NCBI GenBank assembly: GCA_031472005.1
Contig: PZJY01000013.1
Span: 310,001 to 374,000 of the forward strand
DNA length: 64,000 nucleotides
Direction: 5' to 3'
Source: Tetracladium setigerum
Lineage: Eukaryota > Ascomycota > Leotiomycetes > Helotiales
The position numbers and the translations under genes are program-made. Positions 1-11,281 of the stretch are shown here, in pieces. Below the pieces are notes generated by a model. It was not told the DNA's origin, searched no databases, and saw nothing but the letters and a program-made list of their open reading frames with translations. Every line of letters starts with the position of its first letter. Position 1 is the first letter of the stretch.

Positions 1-360
1 CCAATTCATATTCGTATTTTGTCGATCGTAGTACTTGGCAGACCAGGAACCCAGGAATTCGAAAGCTCCAAGACAGAACATTCCTGCCAGCCTTTGCCGT
101 TTGGCCTTCTCAGGTTCTTTTGCGTAAAACGCTGCCAACCCTAAGGTATTCCAGAAGTCGAATTGGGCAAGGGGCTGAGCTTCCCACTTGAACAGATCTC
201 GTTGAATATCTGTGTCCAGTATGACAGCAGGAGTGAGGTCTTCTTCAATGAACATGTGCACACCAAGCTCGTTAAGGCCGTAAGAATGAGATGAAGTTGT
301 TGGGAAGCAGGATTCTCGTGTTCCTGGGGTAATACGCCGAGGTTGAGAGATTTCCGACAT
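1..360 (-). CDS. Partial hypothetical protein (N-terminal 120 residues)
   Basis: An open frame starts at ATG 360-358 and runs off the left edge without a stop, giving 120 codons. The start reads MSEISQPRRITPGTRES and the frame later contains LFKWEAQPLAQFDFWNTLGL and AFYAKEPEKAKRQRL. Composition looks like a soluble, mixed alpha protein with no signal peptide or membrane segment. I do not recognise the family. The uninterrupted frame and balanced composition favour a real exon. The C-terminal part lies outside the window, so function cannot be judged. Confidence 0.6.
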   Translation of the reverse strand, partial: MSEISQPRRITPGTRESCFPTTSSHSYGLNELGVHMFIEEDLTPAVILDTDIQRDLFKWEAQPLAQFDFWNTLGLAAFYAKEPEKAKRQRLAGMFCLGAFEFLGSWSAKYYDRQNTNMNW

Positions 361-1461
361 GGTTGATGTTCACTTTGCCGCCTGCAGATAGATATACTGC
401 GATGACTTGGTGTGCGGGAAGTAGCCTTGAAAGAGTAGTCTGAGGCAATGTTGACTTAGATGTGATTGAATACAGTGCTGTTGGCGGACGGTTGTGATGT
501 ACGTAGTTGAGTGTTGAAGTGACAGACGAGACAGCAAAGCAGGACAGAAAGGCTTCATATATGCTGGCAGCATCTCTACGCTGTAAGAATGGCGGTAAGG
601 CTAGGCGGACCGCTCAGACATTTTTACGGGTCCTCGGCGTGTGATGGGTTGGCTGGGCGAAAGCAGCATGTTGCAGGAGATGAAAGGGCTACCCACTTCG
701 CTCTCATCCGCATTGTGGGCAGAAGACAGGGTATTCATGCAAGCGCCCTCGAACAAAAGTTTTGGAGAAGTGAGATGAGGGCGAGGGTAAAGAGGGCACC
801 ATGCAGCGGGCAAGATCTAGGGGATGTATATAACAGTCCAATTGCTAGTCTCTAGCCGACCCACAAACTGGCGGCACCGAGATGGTAACACGTCCAAAGA
901 CCAAGAACTTTAAATAAATATCAACCCAAGCCAATACAAAGACAAAGATATGGCGGGGCTTCTCTAAATGATAACACTCAATCAAGTTCCCTGCCTAAGA
1001 AATGCAGAGCAATGCTCCTGAGCCAACGAGGTCAGTTTTCAAGAAACGATGATCACCCACAGTCACGCACTACCTCGATCGAAGCTCAACTGGCACCTCA
1101 ACCGCGAATTATAGGCAAGAATTGATTGGAGTTAGGATTATTCCATATGAACGGGGCAGGAAGTTGGTGCCAAATGCAATTGTTTTTCTTATTGTTCTAG
1201 TCTAGTCCTGTCCTCCCCATCCCCAAAAACCATATCCAGATTTCCCCCAATAGATTTCAAGCAATAATCTCCTTAACATTTACGAGAATGACTGAGTGCG
1301 TTGGTGTCGGTGGTCGATGTGATTCTTCGCGGACAACTTGGATTTTCGGGTGTTGCTCTGTAAACAGAGTTGTTGGCCGAAATCTTGATTTCTTCTCGTA
1401 GCTTCCATGATATAGATGATATCAGAAGGAGCTGTGTTGGGGAGAGGAGTGTCGGGGAGAG
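361..1461. other. Intergenic region, no gene seen
   Basis: Upstream DNA of the partial gene on the left and downstream DNA of the amidase-like gene on the right. Short open frames at 589-855 (+) and 601-813 (-) overlap each other and show no recognisable motif, so I treat them as chance. No repeats or RNA genes were seen. Confidence 0.5.
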
Positions 1462-2675
1462 CTAAAGCCAGGACTCCCTCGTCCTCTTTGTTGACACACT
1501 GATATCTACCGCCTCCAGTGTTAATGCTTCGCACTGATCTACGAGAGTGCTTGCATGTCGTGATTTTGATGAATCTCGAAGCAAATGGTGAACTGAAACT
1601 AACGTCAACCGTGGTGGACACTCTGTATCGACAACAAGAAGCTTCGTCTCACCACGGCCGAGAAAGTCGTAGATTTTGACTTCACCAGCCTGATATCCTA
1701 GGACAACACTTGAACCAGCATAAACGACTTCGCCTTCAGCCCCACATCTATTCACGAGTACAACAATAATCTCGTATTCGGTTTCAGCTCTCAATAAAGG
1801 CTCAAGTCGGGAAATCCAATACTGTAGAATGTCCAGATCAGGCTCATTCGGTCGTTGGCTACAAGATCTGGCATTCTCAGGTGTAAGACAAGCCATAGGA
1901 AGAAGTACAAGGTTGACTTCCTGGTGTAGGATGTGATATGCAAACTCCTGGGCCTGCCAGGAATTCCAAAGTTTGTAGGGGCTGCTCAAAATTAGTACGA
2001 TCCAAAGCATAAGTTCGTTGAAGTAACTTACTCAAGGTCTGTACCTAAATTCGAGGAACTCTTCAGAACAAGTACGATTATGTATAGTGGTTGAAAGGCA
2101 GCATACCGATTCCCATTGCAACATTTCCAAGGCCAGCTATTTCTCCAACGAAAAACCCATTCCCTTCCAACGCCCAGGCTTCATGTGTAGAGAGGAATAA
2201 CTTCCGGTAATTCGCAACCGTCTCGCCATCGCCGTTCACCGTAACAGAAGAATTGTAATATTCAGGGGAGGCAAGCCCTTTGTCGGTACTGTGAGTACTG
2301 TCCACCTTTTCGGGGTATCCAACAGTTGTAACACAATTATATTTGAGAGCTGCAGCCCGCGCCCAAGCTCGACTGATGCCAGAGGCCGTTGGCTCGAGGT
2401 ATGGGGAAATCTGTCGGAACGAGGTAAAACCACACCCTAGACAATGTTAGTAACTCTCTGAAAGACACTAGAAACACGAAAAAGCATGTTCTGACCTGAA
2501 AAGGCCAGCTCTGGGAGAACTAGAATATCCAAGTCCTGTGGATCAGCTTTGTTGAGCACTGAGTCCGCGCGACTGAGATTGTTGTCAACATCGCCAATTT
2601 GCGGCGCAAACTGTCCATAGTCAGAAGGATGGCGTAATTCTCGAGATCACTCACCTGTAAACACCCAATTCTCAT
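1462..2675 (-). CDS. Protein N-terminal amidase-like (carbon-nitrogen hydrolase fold), catalytic Cys replaced
   Basis: Spliced model of five exons: 2675-2655, 2610-2496, 2436-2107, a 13-nt microexon 2044-2032, and 1981-1462, giving 332 residues in frame. The fold is the nitrilase/carbon-nitrogen hydrolase type of NTA1, which deamidates N-terminal Asn/Gln in the N-degron pathway. Visible landmarks are MRIGCLQ, FAPQIGDVDNN, the catalytic Glu in LPELAFSG (E41), the catalytic Lys in NYRKLFLS (K124) and the later EFAYHILHQEVNLVLLPMA block. The third catalytic residue should be Cys in a GICMDxNPYKF-type motif, but here the spliced sequence reads GIGTDLDPYKL (Gly156). Reading through the preceding intron also gives Gly (GIGM). 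The protein is therefore either a pseudoenzyme or a recently inactivated gene. Introns have good donors (GTGAGT, GTCAGA, GTATGC, GTAAGT) and nearby branch points. Confidence 0.82.
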
Positions 2676-2895
2676 GTTCAAAAGTCGTACGGAGACGTGC
2701 AGATCGCAAATAAGGAGAGGAAAACAAGAAAGAAAGTAAGAAAGAAATGGGATTCTAGTCTACCTATCTTCTCTCGAAAGCTTGGCACAGCGCTGGTTGG
2801 CATAGATCATGACAGAATGAGTACAATAAGGGCGGTAAGCCCGCAATATGTGATTCGCAAACATGCACTCGGATGCAGGGAAGATGCGACGCAAG

Positions 2896-2960
2896 AAAAG
2901 AAGAGAGAACTATCACAGGAAAAGAAGAGAGAACTATCACAGGAAAAGAAGAGAGAACAT
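2896..2960. repeat. 24-bp tandem repeat, 2.7 copies
   Basis: Unit GAAAAGAAGAGAGAACTATC plus ACAG is repeated at 2896-2919 and 2920-2943, with a partial third copy to about 2960. It is purine-rich and lies upstream of the amidase-like gene. Overlapping open frames on both strands are by-products of the repeat. Confidence 0.8.
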
Positions 2961-3410
2961 ATGCATAATGGAAGGCAAGGAACGGCGACAGGGCAACACC
3001 AACAGAGTTGACTTCAACATGCGAGAGACGATGAAATCACTTAATCTCCTTGGACTACAAGGGATAATAAATTGTTCGCGGTGAGAATGAAAATAGAGGA
3101 ACCTTGAGAGATTGTGTTTTTGTAATGTACTTGGAGGATGTGGATCGACATATTTACCATGTTCACACCAGAGAGCAGCAAACAAGGCCTTGACCGCCCT
3201 TGATCCAAGAGGGCCTCATGCAGCTTCACACACAATACCAATCTGCAAGGCGCGGCGCAGTTCTCAATCCGCGGTTCTATTGCAGAATATGCATGCATGA
3301 TTGAGACAAGGAGTAGAGGTGGTGTAACATCAACAAAATTCGCTAACCGTTAAAAATCTAGGGCTTGGTTTCAAGATTACCACGCTTCGTCGCTTAGTCG
3401 ACTATCGATG

Positions 3411-3420
3411 TATATATAAC
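3411..3420 (+). promoter_or_regulatory. TATA-like element
   Basis: TATATATAAC lies about 95 bp upstream of the ATG at 3514, a plausible distance for a fungal core promoter. It is assigned from position and composition only. Confidence 0.35.
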
Positions 3421-3513
3421 TTACCTAAGTCTCAAACTTGTTCAGTGCGTTTCCCAAAGCAAGTGACGATACTCGCTGAGCTCTGTTTTTCCTGCCCGCC
3501 ACGTTACTTTAAA

Positions 3514-3909
3514 ATGGAACAATACAATCAAGAGTGCCACGGGATGGAACGACATAACGCGGAGGTAAATCCCTTAAATTTCAAATGCTGACAAACTAAT
3601 TTGACATTCGCGTCGTAGACTGCACCTGTTCCAACCATCCTCTTTTCGGCTAACACGATCCTCACGTTTCAATGTTCAATCAAAACTAGAGATTGGAGAT
3701 GGAAACGAGATTTAGAAATTGATGCAACCGGTCATATTCATTTCGGCAAGAAAGACTCAACCCACCCACCTGACCACATTATTTCGAGTATGGCCATGAA
3801 GCTCCAGTATCTTGGACATGAAATTGTCGAGGAGACCTGGGTTCCAGTTACTGGTCAAGGGATCTGTGACTGGGATGCATTGGAAACAACCTCCGAAGCC
3901 ACGATGTAA
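3514..3909 (+). CDS. Small two-exon hypothetical protein (113 aa)
   Basis: Exon 1 is 3514-3564 (17 codons, MEQYNQECHGMERHNAE), with intron GTAAAT...TAG at 3565-3618. Exon 2 is 3619-3909 and ends in TAA. The intron carries an ACTAAT branch-like site and the frame is kept. The product is small and soluble, with features such as HFGKKDSTHPPDHIISSMAM and an acidic C-terminus. I recognise no domain and see no signal peptide. Support comes from the coherent splice signals, the uninterrupted second exon and a TATA-like element at suitable distance. Confidence 0.55.
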
Positions 3910-4445
3910 ATCTTTGGTTCAAACTTAAGTGCTAGAAATTGTACTAATACGGAGTAGCTTGGTGAAGGCCATTCGTGTTGAGAGTATACGGGATAGCTTG
4001 ATGATGAGGCTATGGAGTAACTTCGTAGGGAAAAGACCAACAAAGGTAGATGCAAATTGGGTGTAATTTGTGGTTTAAACAAAGCAGCACCGAATCAAAT
4101 AACAATACAATTCCTCTCAAGTATCTGCCTTGTCTCCCATCCTTTCTGAGCCAGAGCAAATCAAACACTTTCGATATCACACTTTGAGCCGCCCCTCAAT
4201 CCTTGTTCTGCAGACCCATGGAATTGAAGAACAGCGAGACAACCCGAACATCAAGGTATACGAATATGAGAATATTTATCGAGGTTGAATCAGTCGGGCT
4301 TTGCGGTGATGGACGACGGGATCAACAGTTGGTACCAAGTACTCAACTATTTATATCTTCCCAGACAACCCGTGAACGTCATTGTACCTAGAAGAAGGCG
4401 TCAGTGGTCATATGTCTTTGATTTCACGAGACATCTTACCCATCC
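3910..4445. other. Intergenic region, no gene seen
   Basis: The + strand gene and the - strand WOPR gene converge here. Only short overlapping frames are present, and no repeats or RNA genes were seen. Confidence 0.4.
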
Positions 4446-4952
4446 TCAAAATCTTTCTGAACGTTCTCCTTCAACCCCTGGATCATCTGCCGAATATGAA
4501 TCGATAGGGGTACGAAAAGTTTGATTGGTAAGGAGATCTGGGCGAATTGTGATGTGTTGGAATCGAGGATCTTTCGATGGGGTGATGAACTTGTTTTTCA
4601 TGTCGTCCGCCACCTTGAAATAAGAAACCAAGTGATGGGGAACGCCGCTAACCGTAACACTAATGGTTTTCTTGACAAGTCCTTCCTCAAGCTCTTGGTA
4701 GGTTAAGAAGTTTCCTAGGATTTGACTTGGACTCCATGGTACCCCATCATTCCAACTCTTGATTCCAGAGGAGTGTTCTTCGTATATGAAGACATTGCCG
4801 CTCTTGATCAAGGAAGCTCGTTCCCGATCATAGGGACGACGTGCGACGTGGTTGAGAGCGCCGCTGAGACAAGCTTCGAAGAGAAGAAGAGCGTCTTTTG
4901 TTGAGGCAATGTATCCGTAGAATGTTGGTGAAGTTGGCGATGCTGAAGCCAT
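4446..4952 (-). CDS. Short Gti1/Pac2-family (WOPR domain) transcription regulator
   Basis: Single exon of 168 residues starting at MASASPTSP. The frame stays open to an ATG at 5021, but those 23 residues resemble leader sequence. The sequence matches the first WOPR box of fungal regulators: GYIASTKDALLLFEACLSGA, RRPYDRERASLIKSGNVFIY, IKSWNDGVPWSPS and KKTISVTVSGVPHHLVSY, then IRPDLL. WOPR proteins bind DNA and control morphology, sporulation and virulence switches. Typical Gti1 or Pac2 proteins are several hundred residues, with a long disordered C-terminus. This one stops about 25 residues after the domain, so it is a short family member or a truncated copy. The key conserved blocks look intact. 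Confidence 0.85.
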   Translation of the reverse strand: MASASPTSPTFYGYIASTKDALLLFEACLSGALNHVARRPYDRERASLIKSGNVFIYEEHSSGIKSWNDGVPWSPSQILGNFLTYQELEEGLVKKTISVTVSGVPHHLVSYFKVADDMKNKFITPSKDPRFQHITIRPDLLTNQTFRTPIDSYSADDPGVEGERSERF

Positions 4953-5690
4953 GCTGGTTGAGAACAATAGAGGCGGGCACAATTCCCTGGAGAGGAGAGG
5001 AAAGAAAAATGGGTGATTCATTCAGGATTTGGTACGCAGGGATAGATAAGGAAAAACGACTAGTAAGGCAAAGTCAATGGTACCTATCCGATCCTTCAGA
5101 GTGGAAGCCACCGCACCACAAAATGCACTGGAAAATACAATCACAACCTATTAATTCCAATCGGCCTAATCAACACGGCCCCTGTTACCCTCTCGACAGC
5201 AAAACATCAAAGCAAGGTTCCGATGCCTGGTTTCTCGTTCCTTCCCCATTGGGGCTTTCAGATCGAGCGCAGTAAATATTCATCTCATTTAGGTAGGGCA
5301 TATTTTACATTATTTTACAAAATATTTTGGTGCTGTTGGCCCTCGATTATCTGTCACGTCTCATCTCCTCCCATTTCCTATTGATTTCGAAATCTGAAGC
5401 CTCAACTCCATCCATCTTCCACATCATATTCTCAACGACTTAAGACCTCGCATAAGTATGAGTACGAGGATACCTTCTGCCCCAACGGTCCAGATCAATG
5501 CAAAGTTTTGGTGTATATGGGTGCAACTGCAATGCGGGAGGGATTCTCTAATTACATACTTTGCAAGACAACCAATTCACTTCTACACTCAGTATCCAAA
5601 TAGTACTTCCAACACCACGTGTAGTCATTCTCCATCATCTTCTGTCCATATGCCAAACAGTCACAAAGTAGGCGGATTGTGAGGCCATAT
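4953..5690. other. Intergenic region, no gene seen
   Basis: Upstream DNA of the WOPR gene and 3' flank of the methyltransferase gene. Open frames at 4898-5275 and 5458-5682 on the + strand have no recognisable content. Confidence 0.4.
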
Positions 5691-7240
5691 TTAATTTTCC
5701 AATTCAAGAAACATATTTGGTTTTGGCTTTCGGCCATGGATAACAAGACTGCAGTTTTTTGTTAGCCAGAATTCACATATGCTAAACGTACTTACATTTG
5801 GAGATAAGCATGAATGTTTGGATTACGGAGGTCATCCCGTACCCCTTTTAGGAGCAACTGGACCGCTTCCACAGACATACTGTGTTGTCGAAATTCGGTT
5901 AACGGGACGATCGAGATTGCAAAGAGCATGTCCAAGATGTTCTCGCGACACCACATGCCCAACTCCTTGAGGTGCGGTTTCTTTGGCCATGTGCCCACTG
6001 GCCAATGGAATACCTCTTGTTGAATATTCTCAAATCCCACAGTCTCAAAGTAGTCCCCATACCTTGATGCAGAAGTCAAGTCGATACCTTTCGATCTGAA
6101 TGCCTCCTTTAATTTCTTCGCCCACTTTTCCAACGTACTTCCTTCCAATGAGTCATCGAAGCTTCGAAAGTCAAATATTAAATCCTGCATCTCAAGAACT
6201 CCCCCAGCTGTGAGTGATTTGAATGCTTCCCTGAAAACGTGAAGTGGGTTAGAGAAAGAGCAGAACAACATCCGACCGTGAATAAAGTCAAACATATACT
6301 GAAAGTTCCACGAAAGTGAGATATCATCAATCTGGAATATACAGTTCGGTGGTGTCCTAAAGATTATCAGCTAATTCAAAAAAAATACGATAGAGAGCAA
6401 GCGCACCACTTCGGCTGTATTGGGCTTAAATCTACTCCGCAAACTTCGACATCAGGATATTTTTCTGCTGGGGTCAATGTTTAGCATAAAGCTGTCGAGG
6501 AAGAGGATTTACTTACCGAAATGTATTGCCCAAATTCCAGTCCCGGTGCCTATGTCAAGGACTCGATGTTTCCTCGGAAGTCGGGCCAAGTGTAACCTTC
6601 CACCTAAAGTAATGTTAAAGAGATGATGTTGAAGATCTGTTGTACTAATAAGTAACATGAGTAGCACGATGGGGGTGAATGCTCACCAAGTCTATCCTGC
6701 TCCTGCTCATCATTCGGCAGCAGGTATTCTAGATGCGCAGTAAATAAGGTTTCAGAAAAAATTAAACAAATTACACTCACTGCCTTCTTGATAGCCGTGA
6801 TAGCCGCGGCCATACTTTATGATGGGCTTGGAGACTTCTGATGACATAGTCGTCGTTGAATCCCTGGGTAATTAGTTGGATACTGTTATTATTGAAATTT
6901 TTCCATACCTACGATCGACCCCTATGGCTGAGTCTTGGTCGGAATCCTGATTGAGTCAACTTCGGTACGAACACCTGAAAGGAATATGTTAACAGCTTAC
7001 ATCATACGGATTTGGGCCTATGGCAATCTCTGCATGGCTCGGGTTGTTGATATGTTGAGACGGACTTCCTAACACAAGGTTCGGAGCCGCACTACCCACA
7101 TTCTCAACCCCGCCTCGACCGTGTTCCATTTTCGGCCCTACTTCACTGCCTGTCATTGTAATTGAGCCAACTTGTTTTCCGGCGAGTTCGTCTTTGTTCT
7201 GCTCAGGCGGTCTATCCAAGGTGCGTGGGCGTCCAGCCAT
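5691..7240 (-). CDS. SAM-dependent methyltransferase, LaeA-like class I
   Basis: Eight exons: 7240-7001, 6946-6909, 6863-6781, 6728-6687, 6636-6517, 6467-6407, 6356-5796 and 5748-5691, giving 400 residues in frame. The protein has a disordered N-terminus ending in the family hallmark YDDSDQDSAIG...STTT. It continues with GRGYHGYQEGKYLLPNDEQE, DLQHHLF, motif I VLDIGTGTGIWAIHF (about residues 160-174), VDLSPIQPKWTPPNC, and a C-terminal half with FDFIHGRML, GGVLEMQDL and HGRKPKP. This is the common fungal class I methyltransferase type that includes secondary-metabolite regulators; its substrate cannot be told. An earlier ATG at 6847 would lose the conserved N-terminal motif, so I chose 7240. 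The acceptor at 6465-6470 is a tandem CAGCAG, which could add or drop one Ala. Confidence 0.85.
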
Positions 7241-7352
7241 GTCATGTTGTATACCAAACAGAGTCGCGGATAGCGTGGACGTGGTTTCCAATAAGGCTCC
7301 CATACAAGATCGCCCACTTTTGGTCTCAGTTCCGGTTGGCTTGCTACCAGCG

Positions 7353-8579
7353 TCATCTTCCAGGCGTTGAGGCAATCTCTGCAACCAACCTTTTACCTCG
7401 TAAGCTATGCAAATGTTTCGAACGGTAAATCGATTCCACCACGTTTCTGCGGGAAAATGTTTTGCTTCGCAAAGACCGTAGACTAGTCCCATTCCGGAAA
7501 AAAAGTTTCTGTGATAGAGTAGAATCTATTCGAGGCCAACTTAGCGAAGAAAGAATAGGAGAGACATCGAACTTACCTTTGCAGCTTCATCGAGACGACA
7601 AACCAAGTCGGGATGAGCCTTCGCGCATACTCTCACAGCATACACCAGGCTTGACCATTGCGGGGATTTGCTCCGTAACTCTGCGGGTTGGAGAAAATCA
7701 TTGGGATAAAACTTCTGCGAGCAAGAAAGGTCTTTTTCAATCAACAGGCTCGCCAGTTCCCGAGATGTGTGGTTGCTAACGTCTTCCAAGAAGGAGAAAT
7801 CTTCGTTGCTGAGGCCGTCCCATGTTGGGTCAAGTCCGTTCAGGATATCTTGATGTAGAACGTCTAAAACCTTTAGCCGCTGGAGCAATGACATTAAAGA
7901 AAGGTCTCGATTTTCAAATAACTCTTTGATTGGTTGCAGAATACGTGCCAGAGCGTCAGATGCATCAGGTAAGTCGCTGGTGCTCCGTAGGCTGTTTGAG
8001 AAAATCCAGCGAGCAAGGGGGTTTTTCAACTCCTGGTAAAAGTAATTAGCAAGTTGACTCTTTCACTTCCTTGATACATCGTACTTTCTCGATTTCTTCG
8101 TACTCCTTCTTTGGTATATGTAGTTCATTGAACCGTTGTTCGAGAAGAAAGCGTGCATGATTGATACCATCTAAGATATCTTCGACCGCCCTTGATGGAA
8201 AGCCGCAAGCTTTTCTTTCCAGGGCCATGAAAGTCACCTTGGAGGCCAATGTGAGCAAATCCTCGTCTGTGTCGTTGGCGGCTCCGGCAGATCCCATTGT
8301 CGGAGACGCGAAAGGGGGACTCCATTTCCAATTCCAGGTGCAAGAATTGCATTCTGTTGCTCTTCTTCTGAGGGTCTCCTCCGCTTGGCGCAATACAAGT
8401 TCATCGACGTCCGTCGAAGAACCCTTTCTTCTTCGACTGGAAACTATGCCTGAGGGGGTGTTGGGATTTTGGAAAGGGAAATAGGAACAGACAAGCTCGA
8501 TATCTTTAGCCCTTTTGGAGACTCGAAGAATTTCGCAGGCGTCATCCTCCTGTCGGAGAGTACTTCTGTGAGTTGACAT
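7353..8579 (-). CDS. Hypothetical protein, 368 aa, three exons
   Basis: Exons 8579-8085, 8032-7577 and 7508-7353 join in frame, with donors GTACGA and GTAAGT and acceptors CCAG and ACAG. The start is MSTHRSTLRQEDDACEI. The N-terminal half is Ser/Arg-rich and then polar, and the C-terminal half is helical (LARILQPIKELFENRDLSLM, SFLEDVSNHTSRELASLLIE). No known domain was recognised. It ends only 112 bp before the chosen start of the methyltransferase on the same strand, so the two could share transcription read-through. The third exon is short and basic (KLFFRNGTSLRSLRSKTFSR) and is the least certain part. Confidence 0.6.
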
Positions 8580-9194
8580 CTCCGAGGCAAATTAGAAATG
8601 TACTGGCAAGGGTAAGGACGTGGTGTAGTAGGCGAATGCGGACGAGGAGGCAGGGCAACTTGCAGGTAGGGATGCAGAATTCGGATGCCTCGTCTTGTAA
8701 GAGGATGAAATGAGGCAAATACAAGGACGAACGGTCAGGACCAAGATGAGGAAGGAATGCAGGTACCACTCAAAAGCCCTGAGTGGTAAATGAAGAAGCG
8801 AAGAGGGCACCTGCAGGTTCTCCAGCTTCTTATGTATCTTTCACGTTCGCTCGTTACTGATTCGGATAATGATTAAAAATCAATAGCACGAGTAGTCTCA
8901 ACAGGGATTGGTTACATGAATCACGGGTCACAAAAGTAATTCTTGTCCAGTACTAATGGCAGTTTCGAGAACTCTTTGAATGCTGCCCTGTCAGTCTCAG
9001 TATCTTTGTGGCGTTATCGACTTAACGCTAGTGTGCTCTCGGGGAAAAGCTAAGCAAAACGGAGTGGTTCGAAATCTGGGCAGACAGGGGTTGTAGACAA
9101 TTGTCTACAACCCCGGTCAGCCACCGTTGCGCTGCAAGTGCAAAGTTCCCCAGTTTCCCAACCTTTCCCGCTCAACTCCCTTCCACATTCCAGC
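8580..9194. other. Divergent intergenic region
   Basis: Shared upstream DNA of the - strand gene ending at 8579 and the + strand gene starting near 9195. It contains the palindrome at 9087-9114. Open frames on the - strand (8542-8810) have no recognisable content. Confidence 0.4.
9087..9114. repeat. Perfect 28-bp palindrome
   Basis: GGGGTTGTAGACAA is followed directly by its exact reverse complement, with no spacer. It sits 81 bp upstream of the ATG at 9195, so it could be a binding site for a dimeric regulator or could form a hairpin in the 5' leader. Confidence 0.75.
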
Positions 9195-11224
9195 ATGGAA
9201 GATCAAGTCCTTTCATCTATGTGCAAAGGACCAGTATCCTACCATACATTCGCTGAGCAGAGTGAAGCTCTCACACAACATAAAAGCCCCCAGCGGGAAA
9301 TTTCTCGTGATGGCAACACATACGTTTGCATGATCGTTCCAGTGCTCTGCAGACACTGGGTCGCTGTCCGGATCACGATAACTCCCTTCTTTCTTGAACA
9401 ATTTCCTGGACAGATATTTTTTTCATCCCAACTTCGTTACGGGCCTTGTTGCTGCGAAATTGATAATAGAAACTCATCGGACATTGTCAGAGACACAGTC
9501 CAGAAAGTCATCGATTCCTCTTACCGATTAGTTTGTTGGAACTACTCTTCAACCCAATAGTAAGTCAGCCTCCGACCGGAGGAATCATCTAACACAAGGG
9601 CAGTTGCACTTTGGACCATCCTACCAACACCGATATCGAACAATGTATTCCGGTTGCGAAGTCCAGATTTCAAGCTTACACAGAGTCCCACATCGAGGTT
9701 CAACCTTCCCTAGGCCAGCCCAACAGCAGCAGCAATCACAATGTGGCCGGCGGTAGAATCTGTTCAGAAAGCTACGCACTGCCGTCAGCTGTCAGCCTCA
9801 AGAGAAAAGTTGGGACTGAAACAAGTGAAGAGCTGATCACAGCATCGCCCCCAAAGACGCAGCGTCTCTCAAAAGCGAAAACGGTTCCCCCAAAAACGGA
9901 AAATGACGCACAGCTTGTTCAAAGCACCACACTTTGGCTAAAGAACGGTTTGGAGAAGCTGGCCGTGGACTGCTTTCCGACGCTGGTTACTCTCTCTGAC
10001 ATTTCGTTCTCTCAGCCAAAGGACGAGGCGTGTACGTTGGCAGATCACTTGTGGGAGCTGTCAAACGGGGTAGAGAATGAATCGGCAGCGGTCGTCTGGT
10101 CAATGCGATACATCGCCACTTGTGCCTCAGTCGTAGGAACCGTGTTTACGTCGCCTTCGAAAGAAGGATTGGACCTGGGAGTAAGATCCGCTTTATTGAG
10201 TTTGGGTATATGCTAATGAGTTATTTAGTCTGTCAAAACCACTAGACAAAACGTCCATAATTGGCAAGGGTTAGTCCATATTGTTAACTCAATCGTGAAT
10301 ACGATGCTGCTGCAATGGGAGAACAAGGCTTACCTCATCTACCATGCCTTTGCTGGTATATTTAACAAGTCATTCTCATAGGTCATGCAATTGCTAACAA
10401 TGATGCAGTGAAAGGGCATCTTTTAAGTGGTGTCGCTCGTAAGTCAGAAGCAAGGCGGGAGTCATTTGCTTTGGAAGTTGCGAAGGCTTTAGGACCCATC
10501 GCTCCTAGTGGGTTTGAGGGTGTACCACTGTTCAATCCCACAAGAGTGCTTAGTTGCTTACTCCGAACCAAAAGGTATGCTTTTCCAGCTCTCCAAGACC
10601 AAACATCAAATAACACCCGTCAAGCCATGAAGAAATATGCAAAGCGATATGGCTCCCGTCAGCCATAAACACAATCCCGGTTGGAAGCTCGATAGTGCTA
10701 TCTCCTAATATGGCTACTCTTTCCCGTCGAGTGAAGGAATTGAGTGTTTTGCCAGCCCAAGTGAAATCAGGAAACATCTCAAGTCCTCCTGGTTTGTCGC
10801 CTCCCCCAATACCACCAACATTCCAGCTGGAATATTCCACTGGGACCGGCGAGAAGACGGAATGCTGCAACACAGAAAGGACTAATCACTTCACCCAAAG
10901 TTCGACTGCGACTACCAATATTGGTGCTAATTTGTCTCAAGTTGGTGACTGGCGCCCGTCGCACCCAACTTGCGGTGCAGTCAGCCTAGCACCGGTTACA
11001 CCTGCGGAAAACTCTACACTTAACACAAGTGAGTACACCATTCGCAATGCGCAAACGATACTGAAACATTCCATCTTACAGATTTACACGAGGGCACAAG
11101 AGCACAAAGTCCTGTTCTAGACCTGGACTCAGATTATGGCTTTGATGGTACCGCATTCGAGAACTCGGAGTTTTTCGGACCCCTCTTCAATATCTCGGAT
11201 GAGGCTTTTAACGGTGGGAAATAG
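9195..11224 (+). CDS. Hypothetical protein, 593 aa, six exons
   Basis: Exons 9195-9559, 9604-10180, 10229-10355, 10409-10574, 10625-11028 and 11082-11224 join in frame. An in-frame ATG at 9138 would add 19 residues. The N-terminal 120 residues contain NTYVCMIVPVLCRHWVAVRI and a Cys triplet (GPCCCEI). The middle is basic and Ser/Thr-rich with LKRK and PPKTQRLSKAK stretches, suggesting a nuclear location. Next come a helical part (VHIVNSIVNTMLLQWENKAY), a Pro-rich segment (SSPPGLSPPPIPPTFQLEY) and an acidic end (LDLDSDYGFDGTAFENSEFF). I recognise no family. The HW motif faintly recalls Ulp1-type proteases, but the rest of that active site is not evident. The intron at 10575-10624 uses an AAG acceptor and is the weakest junction. 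Confidence 0.6.
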
Positions 11225-11281
11225 GGTGGACCTCAATGTAGATGGTGGGTTCAACTTGTAACGAGAAAAGTTTGATACACA

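Noticed and set aside
589..855. 88-residue + strand frame and its antisense partner
   Set aside because: Overlapping frames on both strands with no domain, start context or splice support.
9195..9559. Ulp1-type protease domain suggested by the CRHWVAV motif
   Set aside because: Only a single HW-like motif is present; the downstream Asp and Cys blocks of that protease class could not be found.
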